From Nitrospiraceae bacterium (GTDB lineage Bacteria > Nitrospirota > Nitrospiria > Nitrospirales > Nitrospiraceae), in the NCBI GenBank assembly GCA_009692155.1, contig SHZW01000013.1:1-58885 (forward strand): a stretch of DNA of 58,885 bases, read 5' to 3'. Every line of letters starts with the position of its first letter. Position 1 is the first letter of the stretch. The position numbers and the translations under genes were made by a program. Below the pieces are notes generated by a model that saw only the letters and a list, made by a program, of their open reading frames with translations, was not told the DNA's origin and ran no database searches. Shown here piece by piece: positions 54,143 to 58,885 of this stretch.

Positions 54143-54975
54143 CACCGGATCGTCCTCATTTTATATATAAGGAACCGGCAGAGCCGCCGCTGCTGGAACC
54201 ACCGCCAAACCCCGCTGGAGGACGAACCCTGATCGTGGATGCGTATGACCCTGGCGCTTACTCGCGGCCCAGCGCCGCCCTCAAAGATGCCGGGGAGGAT
54301 GATCAAATCTTCGTCAGGCCCGGTATTTACGAAGACAAATTCTTTGTCGCCGAACGGCCGATTCTCCTGATCGGCGCGGGACGCGATCATGTGCAGATCT
54401 TTTGTCGGCGCGGCGGGCCGTTGTATTTGCAGCGCGTGACGGGCGGACGGATCAGCGGCATCACCTTTCGCTATGTCGGCAGCGACCAGCATTCGGCCAT
54501 GAACATTCTGGATTCGACGTGCGCCATCACGGGCTGTCGCGCGATGGAGGGCCTGCTCTCCGGCGTGGTGATCTATGGGCCGAACTGCCGCCCGTCGTTC
54601 GTGGATAATGAAGTGTGCTTCAACCGTGAGTCGGGGATCTTCGTGTTCGGCGGGGCCAAACCCTACGTCGCGCAAAACCGTTCCTTCGGTAATCACCACT
54701 TCGGGATCGCCGTGCGCGATCCCGGCTCTCACCCGGATCTTGTGCGGAACCAGTGTTTTCAGAACATGCTGAGCGGGATGCTGATGTTTTACCAGGCGGA
54801 AGCGATGGTGTTGAATAATATTTGCCGCGACAACCAGCATTGGGGCTTCGTGACCACCCCCGAATGCCAAACCTCGCCGCTACGCGATCAGCTCGAGACC
54901 CACAACGAGCTGGGTTCTAATCCGCGTGGCTCTGTGTTCGTAACCGAGCAGCCCTTGAGCGAGATCGGTCGCTGA
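54139..54975 (+). CDS. Right-handed beta-helix repeat protein
   Basis: A 278-residue protein with PbH1-type beta-helix turns: GDDQIFVRPGIYEDKFFVAE near the start, VTGGRISGITFRYVG, GVVIYGPNCRPSFVDNEVCF, ESGIFVFGGAKPYVAQNRSF and FGIAVRDPGSHPDLVRNQCF. This resembles NosD-like or SSS-type repeats. No signal peptide is visible, so it is probably cytoplasmic. It is translationally coupled to the DUF2726 gene; their pairing suggests a common unknown pathway. Confidence 0.82.
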   Translation: MTPDRPHFIYKEPAEPPLLEPPPNPAGGRTLIVDAYDPGAYSRPSAALKDAGEDDQIFVRPGIYEDKFFVAERPILLIGAGRDHVQIFCRRGGPLYLQRVTGGRISGITFRYVGSDQHSAMNILDSTCAITGCRAMEGLLSGVVIYGPNCRPSFVDNEVCFNRESGIFVFGGAKPYVAQNRSFGNHHFGIAVRDPGSHPDLVRNQCFQNMLSGMLMFYQAEAMVLNNICRDNQHWGFVTTPECQTSPLRDQLETHNELGSNPRGSVFVTEQPLSEIGR

Positions 54976-54981
54976 TCGCCC

Positions 54982-55953
54982 TTAGTCGTAGAAGTTTTTC
55001 TTCCAGGCGTGCTGCTTGAGTTTTGCGAGCAGTCCGTCACTCAACTTGCGTCCATCGGAAACGGAGCAGTTCGACGTCACGTGCTTGCGCGTGCGCATGC
55101 CGGGGATGACGGTGCTGACGGCGGGATGGGCCAGGCAGTAGCGGAGGGCCAGCTCGGGCAGCGTCTTCGATTCTGATCCGAGCAGTCTCTTGAGCGGTTC
55201 AACGTGCGTCACGACCTGTGATTTACGATCATCCTTGAAGTAGCTGTGCCGCCAATCGCCGGGAGGGAAAGCCGTGTCTGCCGCGATGGCGCCGGTAAGC
55301 GCACCTTCATCAAAGGGACAGCGGGCAAGCACGCCGACGTCATGTTTCCGGCAAGCGGGCAACAACGCGTCGTTCGGGGCCTGATCAAAAATATTGTAGA
55401 TGACCTGAACCGTATCAATGACGCCGCTGGTGACGAGCTTGAGCGCTGTTTCGGGCTCGTGATCGTTGACCGACACGCCGATCGCACGGACTTTGCCTTG
55501 CTGTTTCAGTGTGTGCAGCGCTTCCAGCCAGCGCTGATCCTCCATCCATCCATCGCGCCAGACGTGCAATTGCTGGAGATCCACGCAATCGAGCTTCAGG
55601 CTCTTGAGGCTCTGCTCGGTGGATGCGATGATGTGGTCGGGTGGAAAGCAGTCAGACGTTCGATCGCCCGGCAGCGCCGGCCAATGTTCGTTCAGCGGCG
55701 GTACCTTGGTCGCGACGTAGATCCGTTCCTTGCGCTCCCGAACGACTTGCCCGACGAGCGTTTCGCTGTGGCCGTCTCCGTAGACCAGCGCCGTGTCGAT
55801 AAAATTCACGCCGGCGTCAACCGCGGCGTGTAACGCGGACAGCGATTCCTTGTCCTCCGCGCCGACCCAGAAGCTGCGCCCGATGCCCCAGGCGCCGAAG
55901 CCGATCTCCGAAACCTGCCAGCCCATCCTGCCCAGGCGGCGATACTGCATCAC
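54982..55953 (-). CDS. Aldo/keto reductase
   Basis: A 323-residue NADPH-dependent aldo/keto reductase. Conserved elements are the catalytic Asp-Tyr region NFIDTALVYGDGHSETLVGQ, Lys in IYVATKVPPL, His in DCVDLQQLHVWRDG and the cofactor string VSTVIPGMRTRKHV. The start ATG overlaps the stop of the upstream gene (TGATG). Its substrate is unknown. Confidence 0.92.
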   Translation of the reverse strand: MMQYRRLGRMGWQVSEIGFGAWGIGRSFWVGAEDKESLSALHAAVDAGVNFIDTALVYGDGHSETLVGQVVRERKERIYVATKVPPLNEHWPALPGDRTSDCFPPDHIIASTEQSLKSLKLDCVDLQQLHVWRDGWMEDQRWLEALHTLKQQGKVRAIGVSVNDHEPETALKLVTSGVIDTVQVIYNIFDQAPNDALLPACRKHDVGVLARCPFDEGALTGAIAADTAFPPGDWRHSYFKDDRKSQVVTHVEPLKRLLGSESKTLPELALRYCLAHPAVSTVIPGMRTRKHVTSNCSVSDGRKLSDGLLAKLKQHAWKKNFYD

Positions 55954-56469
55954 TTCGCCTGTGCCTGTTTCTGTGAAGGCAGCCCCCCCAAGTCGTGCAA
56001 CATGGAGCTATTGACCATCAGCTCCGTCAGTTTGTTCAACGCTTCGCGCGTGGCGGCATTGACGGCATCCGCAATGATCGAGGAGGCTTCGGCACAGAAC
56101 AGCACGACGCGTCCGACATTTGCCTGCTGTGCATAGGCATGGCCTTTCATCAGGGACTGCCCGCCTCGCTTGGCCTCGATGGTTAACCCTTTGGTATTTT
56201 GAAATTGCGGCCTGTTAACATTAGCTTGCTGCTTTAATTCATCTGAAACTTGTCGCTTTAATTCCTGCTTTTGAATCTCCCTGCCCTGGACGAGAACTAT
56301 AATGCCGAGAAAAATCATTACTCCAGCAACAGACAGCGCTAAAATTACAAAACCAGGGGCATTTAGTGAATAAGCAATGCCACCACCACTTAAGCCACTC
56401 ACGGTGGCACACATCCATTTAATAGTTTGGACTCGACCAATCCAATAGTTCAAGGAATTTATTCCACAT
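55950..56469 (-). CDS. Hypothetical two-helix membrane protein, apparent frameshift
   Basis: The body reads MCATVSGLSGGGIAYSLNAP, with two membrane helices (GIAYSLNAPGFVILALSVAG and VMIFLGIIVLVQG), then a charged helical domain rich in Gln and Ala ending QKQAQAK. An ideal ribosome binding site GGGAGG with ATG 6 nt later (56469..56467) starts MWNKFLELLDWSSPN, but in another frame. Removing one A from the AAA run (TTT, 56426-56428) joins it to TIKWMCATVSG. Without that change, the frame of the body reaches back to 56588 with no good start. It is coupled to the aldo/keto reductase. I do not recognise the family. Confidence 0.6.
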
Positions 56470-56559
56470 CGCGCACCTCCCGGTAGGAATGAGTGTAGCA
56501 TAGACTTCTGCTTATCCCGCATCAATGCTTTGATGCTTCGAACGATCTTCTGCTGAATC

Positions 56560-56609
56560 TGTCCACAACTGACTACATCTGCATACATTAGCCCACATTA
56601 GCCCAATTC
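56560..56609. repeat. Decamer repeat array A
   Basis: Five consecutive 10-bp units begin TGTCCACAAC (56560) and end AGCCCAATTC (56600-56609). CATTAGCCCA occurs twice in tandem from 56587. The 14-bp word TACATTAGCCCACA (56584-56597) recurs exactly at 57541. Confidence 0.7.
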
Positions 56610-56668
56610 CATTTTCCTAACCCGTCTCGTATCGTGTTCTCCAGGTCACGCAAGGAGCCTGGAGCGAC

Positions 56669-56884
56669 ATGAAAACTCCGCTGCTCTCCGTCAAAGAGCT
56701 CGCTGCTGCGCTCGGCGTCAGTGATGACACGATTCGGCGTGCCGCCTGGCGCGGGTCTATTCCGTCGTTTCGAATCGGCAAGATATTGCGGTTTGACGTG
56801 GATGCTGTTCGAGAGGCTATGCGGCAGCGCACGCGGTTTGTGAACCCGAGAGGTCTGAATGCTCTGTCTAGTGTCGGTCAGTAG
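56669..56884 (+). CDS. Excisionase-like helix-turn-helix protein
   Basis: A 71-residue DNA-binding protein of the excisionase/MerR-like HTH family: LLSVKELAAALGVSDDTIRR followed by AAWRGSIPSFRIGKILRFD. It is the size and pattern of Xis or AlpA-like regulators of mobile elements. It is followed by a convergent toxin gene and lies between two copies of a 14-bp direct repeat. A role in excision is inferred. Confidence 0.85.
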   Translation: MKTPLLSVKELAAALGVSDDTIRRAAWRGSIPSFRIGKILRFDVDAVREAMRQRTRFVNPRGLNALSSVGQ

Positions 56885-57144
56885 GCACGCTGGAAGTCCC
56901 CCTTGCTAAGCACACGCACAATGTCAATGCGCGTACCGGTGCGTCGGAACACCACCCGGTAATCGCCGGCTCTGAGCCTGTAGAGAGCGTCCTTGAACCC
57001 TTGGAGTTTCTTGACGCGCTTGCCGTCGGGAATTGGATCATCCGCCAGCCTGCGGCAGTCGACGAGAATCTGCTCAGCCTGTTTTGTAGGAATGGCGTCC
57101 AGGTCCTGCTGCGCTTTTTCGGACAGAAAGACCTGGAAGGTCAC
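56878..57144 (-). CDS. RelE/ParE family toxin
   Basis: An 88-residue type II toxin. The fold signature is LSEKAQQDLDAIPTKQAEQI and LYRLRAGDYRVVFRRTGTRI with the conserved R-x-G-D-Y-R-V string that packs the RelE active site. It overlaps the antitoxin gene by 4 bp and its 3' end overlaps the excisionase-like gene by 7 bp. It should cleave ribosome-bound mRNA when free of the antitoxin (family knowledge). Confidence 0.92.
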   Translation of the reverse strand: MTFQVFLSEKAQQDLDAIPTKQAEQILVDCRRLADDPIPDGKRVKKLQGFKDALYRLRAGDYRVVFRRTGTRIDIVRVLSKGDFQRAY

Positions 57145-57416
57145 GCGGTCGTGGCTTTCAGTTTCGTGCGACGGCTGGCGTAATCAGCCAGGGACATTGT
57201 ACGGCCTGCCCGGATATCCTTCAAGCCTTCTTCGATCTTCTTTCGCAGCGTCGGGCTATAAGCAAGCATCACATCCTCGATATCGTCTTCGCTGATCGGC
57301 ACCAGCATGGCCGTGGGCCGCCCGTGCGTGGTAACCAGCACGGTGTTGCCCTTCCCAACTGTGCGCAGCACAGCCGACGTCTTCGCTTTCAACTCCCGGA
57401 CATTAGTGAACTTCAC
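57141..57416 (-). CDS. Phd/YefM family antitoxin
   Basis: A 91-residue antitoxin starting with GTG at 57416 (MKFTNVRELKAKTSAVLRTV), behind AGGGAGG. It has the Phd core NVRELKAKTSAVLRTVGKGN and TVLVTTHGRPTAMLVPIS, and a C-terminal helical toxin-binding segment. It lies first in the operon and probably represses its own promoter. The module may stabilise the surrounding mobile element. Confidence 0.92.
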   Translation of the reverse strand: MKFTNVRELKAKTSAVLRTVGKGNTVLVTTHGRPTAMLVPISEDDIEDVMLAYSPTLRKKIEEGLKDIRAGRTMSLADYASRRTKLKATTA

Positions 57417-57540
57417 GCGGCCCTCCCTATGGTTGCAAGTGTGACTACAATATAGCTTACCGGTGGGACGGAATCAAGCAGGCAACGGTCTGGTGGCGGG
57501 GAGAAAGCGTGTCACTTCTGCGGTATTAGCTTCCGCAGCC

Positions 57541-57566
57541 TACATTAGCCCACAGTGGCGGAATTC
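57541..57566. repeat. Repeat B (copy of array A)
   Basis: TACATTAGCCCACA (57541-57554) is an exact copy of the word at 56584, and both arrays continue to an AATTCC within about 15 bp. Together they bracket the excisionase-like gene and the toxin-antitoxin pair. Confidence 0.65.
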
Positions 57567-57650
57567 CCTTCCCCACATTACGGCACTACCATACAACCAT
57601 ACGGTTGAGAGCTGGCTTGTCGTGTTGTAGCCGCGATCGGTGAGCAAAAC

Positions 57651-57690
57651 TGGCCACAACTGACCACAACAGGCCAAAACAGACCAATTC
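57651..57690. repeat. Decamer iterons C
   Basis: Four consecutive 10-bp units begin TGGCCACAAC and TGACCACAAC, then AGGCCAAAAC and AGACCAATTC. The period is exact. They resemble initiator-binding iterons and end in AATTCC like arrays A and B. Confidence 0.75.
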
Positions 57691-57823
57691 CCTTTGGTCG
57701 TCTGCGCCGATAGTCTGGACAGGAACAGGGAAAACACGAGCGAACGTGACAGAGCGAGACATAGACAGGACATCGAGCAGACGCCGCACGGATCGGCGAC
57801 AGCCGACCGCGCGGCTGGCGCAC

Positions 57824-57850
57824 CGCCCCCGTGCTGGTAACACGGGGGCG
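57824..57850. promoter_or_regulatory. Perfect 10-bp stem-loop before rep
   Basis: CGCCCCCGTG and CACGGGGGCG flank a 7-base loop (CTGGTAA), 38 bp before the rep start. It could be a nick-site hairpin, a terminator or a translation regulator. Confidence 0.6.
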
Positions 57851-57888
57851 TAAATAACAGGGCCGTTTCCAGGAAGTCCAAACATTCG

Positions 57889-58885
57889 ATGAGCTTCACC
57901 CTGACCATTGACTGGCTCGCCTTCACTCTACCGGAGAGTTCCGCCCAGGAGGTGATCCGCGTCCTTGGGGGCGATTGGGTGCGAGGCAAAGCCGGGTTTC
58001 GCGGTTATCCCCTCTCGTGGATCACGTCAGAGGGCTCTCGGGGCGTCGGCAAGCTTGGAACTGGAGCTCCCCGGAGCGTCTTGGAAGTCCATGGGGACCT
58101 CTCGGCCGGGATTGTCTCGACCTGGCCCATCGAGAAGGTTCGGGAGGTCCTGCGCTGGATTCTGGCTCAAAAGGGACATGTCACGCGAATTGACTGTGCG
58201 CTGGATGATCGTCAGGCCCAAGTGCCAGTAAAAGTGGTCAGAGAGGCGGTGGAGTGTGGACAGTGCATCACCCGTGCGGAGCGATTCCAGATTATCCAGT
58301 CGCAAGCCATCCACGATGGCACCCCATCCGGCGACACCCTCTACTTCGGGAGTCCGCAGAGTCAGACGATGCTCCGGGTCTATGACAAACGCCTGGAGAT
58401 GCAATCCAAACAGCGCGAGGGTTGGCAGGACTACGGTGTGCGGTGGGAATTGGAGTTCAAACAGGACCGCGCCCAGGCCTGTGCCATTTGCTTGGCCGGA
58501 CTGGACGAATCCTATTGGTGCGAATTGGTCGTGGGGTTCCTGCGCTCCTACGTTGATTTTCGGGATACCTCGCGCGAGGCAGACGATCAGGCCCGCGTCC
58601 AGGCTCCCCTGCTGGACTGGTGGCAGACCCTCACGGACGGATTCGACAAGGGGCGGCTGATGGTGGAGAAGGAAGAGCAGACGATCAGCCAGGTCAAGCA
58701 TTGGGTGAGCCATGCGGTCGCGCCCATGCTTGCCGTGATCTGTGCGGAGCACCCAGGCGGTCAGGCATGGCTTGAGAAAACGATTGTGGACGGGGTTACG
58801 CGCTGGAAGGAACGACATCGCCGGCTGCTCAAGAAAAAGTCTCAAGTGGCTAGTCTGACGCCGGCGGCTGAGACGCGGGCGCATC
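57889..58885 (+). CDS. Replication initiation protein (Rep_trans type), partial
   Basis: Starts MSFTLTIDWLAFTLPESSAQ at 57889 and stays open to the right edge (332 codons seen), so the C-terminus may be missing. The string DTLYFGSPQSQTMLRVYDKR followed by LEMQSK is the hallmark of Rep_trans/RepC-MobT-like initiators, which nick an origin with a Tyr. A downstream region with WELEFKQDRAQA and a basic Lys/Arg C-terminal stretch fits DNA binding. Such proteins replicate rolling-circle plasmids, integrative elements or filamentous phages. The iterons and hairpin just upstream would be its likely targets. Confidence 0.88.
   Translation, partial: MSFTLTIDWLAFTLPESSAQEVIRVLGGDWVRGKAGFRGYPLSWITSEGSRGVGKLGTGAPRSVLEVHGDLSAGIVSTWPIEKVREVLRWILAQKGHVTRIDCALDDRQAQVPVKVVREAVECGQCITRAERFQIIQSQAIHDGTPSGDTLYFGSPQSQTMLRVYDKRLEMQSKQREGWQDYGVRWELEFKQDRAQACAICLAGLDESYWCELVVGFLRSYVDFRDTSREADDQARVQAPLLDWWQTLTDGFDKGRLMVEKEEQTISQVKHWVSHAVAPMLAVICAEHPGGQAWLEKTIVDGVTRWKERHRRLLKKKSQVASLTPAAETRAH

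Larger units (their letters stand above)
57417..57888. other. Candidate replication/control region of mobile element
   Basis: The 472-bp gap between the antitoxin and the replication initiator has no supported gene. It holds repeat array B (57541-57566), the palindromic string CAACCATACGGTTG (about 57595-57608), decamer iterons (57651-57690), stems near 57795-57817 and a 10-bp-stem hairpin (57824-57850). This layout is like a rolling-circle origin or phage control region placed just before rep; this is inference. Confidence 0.5.

Noticed and set aside
56443-56475. dif-like site GGTGCGCGATG before the 55950 gene
   Set aside because: Only the first seven bases resemble dif; the second XerD half is not recognisable.
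57540-57989. Minus-strand frame of 149 codons upstream of rep
   Set aside because: It overlaps the rep start, iterons and hairpin and has low-complexity, Cys/Ser-rich sequence with no ribosome binding site.

Overview
The window is a GC-rich, densely coded bacterial chromosome segment. Gene content fits a Nitrospira-like member of Nitrospirota: an oriC-proximal rpmH-to-parB cluster, F1-ATPase genes apart from F0 genes, class I aldolase with a PPi-type phosphofructokinase, a Tll0287-like c-type haem protein, paired bactofilins and many short intergenic repeats. This assignment is inference from gene content; no rRNA or tRNA is visible to confirm it.

Layout. 1-5.9 kb: a MoxR ATPase running off the left edge, a methyltransferase-like protein, ChaN-like, CDGSH, AlkA-like glycosylase, DedA, a small membrane protein and a TesA-like lipoprotein esterase. 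5.9-9.9 kb: an ABC exporter of YbbA/YbbP type, divergent from tesA as in E. coli. 9.9-12.5 kb: a nuclease-like orphan, a broken mgtE and a PilZ protein. 12.5-19.5 kb: a minus-strand sugar-phosphate operon (pgi, pgl, glk, rpiA) ending in an M1 aminopeptidase. 19.6-23.1 kb: a cell-envelope operon with two L,D-transpeptidases and small lipoprotein or Lys-rich proteins. 23.4-31.9 kb: rpmH-rnpA-yidD-yidC-mnmE-mnmG-rsmG-parA-parB with two parS sites. 32.2-39.5 kb: two bactofilins, mnmA, then atpHAGDC. 39.6-43.9 kb: pgm, PPi-PFK and class I aldolase. 44-55 kb: mixed genes, including an RluD-type synthase, a GNAT protein, a di-cysteine repeat protein, a Zn/Mn-type ABC importer, anmK, a DUF2726 protein, a beta-helix protein and an aldo/keto reductase. 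56.5-58.9 kb: the left part of a mobile element with an excisionase-like HTH, a RelE/Phd toxin-antitoxin pair, decamer iterons, hairpins and a Rep_trans-type replication initiator cut by the window edge.

The most unusual signals are not ordinary genes. (i) At least six elements consist of two inverted arms, each made of tandem imperfect 7-mers (8-mers in one case), with a different arm sequence in each element except one pair. One is embedded in frame in a permease gene, two sit inside a metal-transport operon and one overlaps a start codon. (ii) Three MITE-like elements of 80-149 bp share terminal inverted repeats around AAAACGG. (iii) A 128-bp diverged tandem duplication covers the parA 3' end and parB 5' end. 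(iv) A secreted protein carries CysX10Cys pairs with a 33-34 residue period. (v) Several genes carry single lesions: moxR, mgtE (two), the first bactofilin and the gene at 55950. They are either sequence errors or real decay and need a read-level check.
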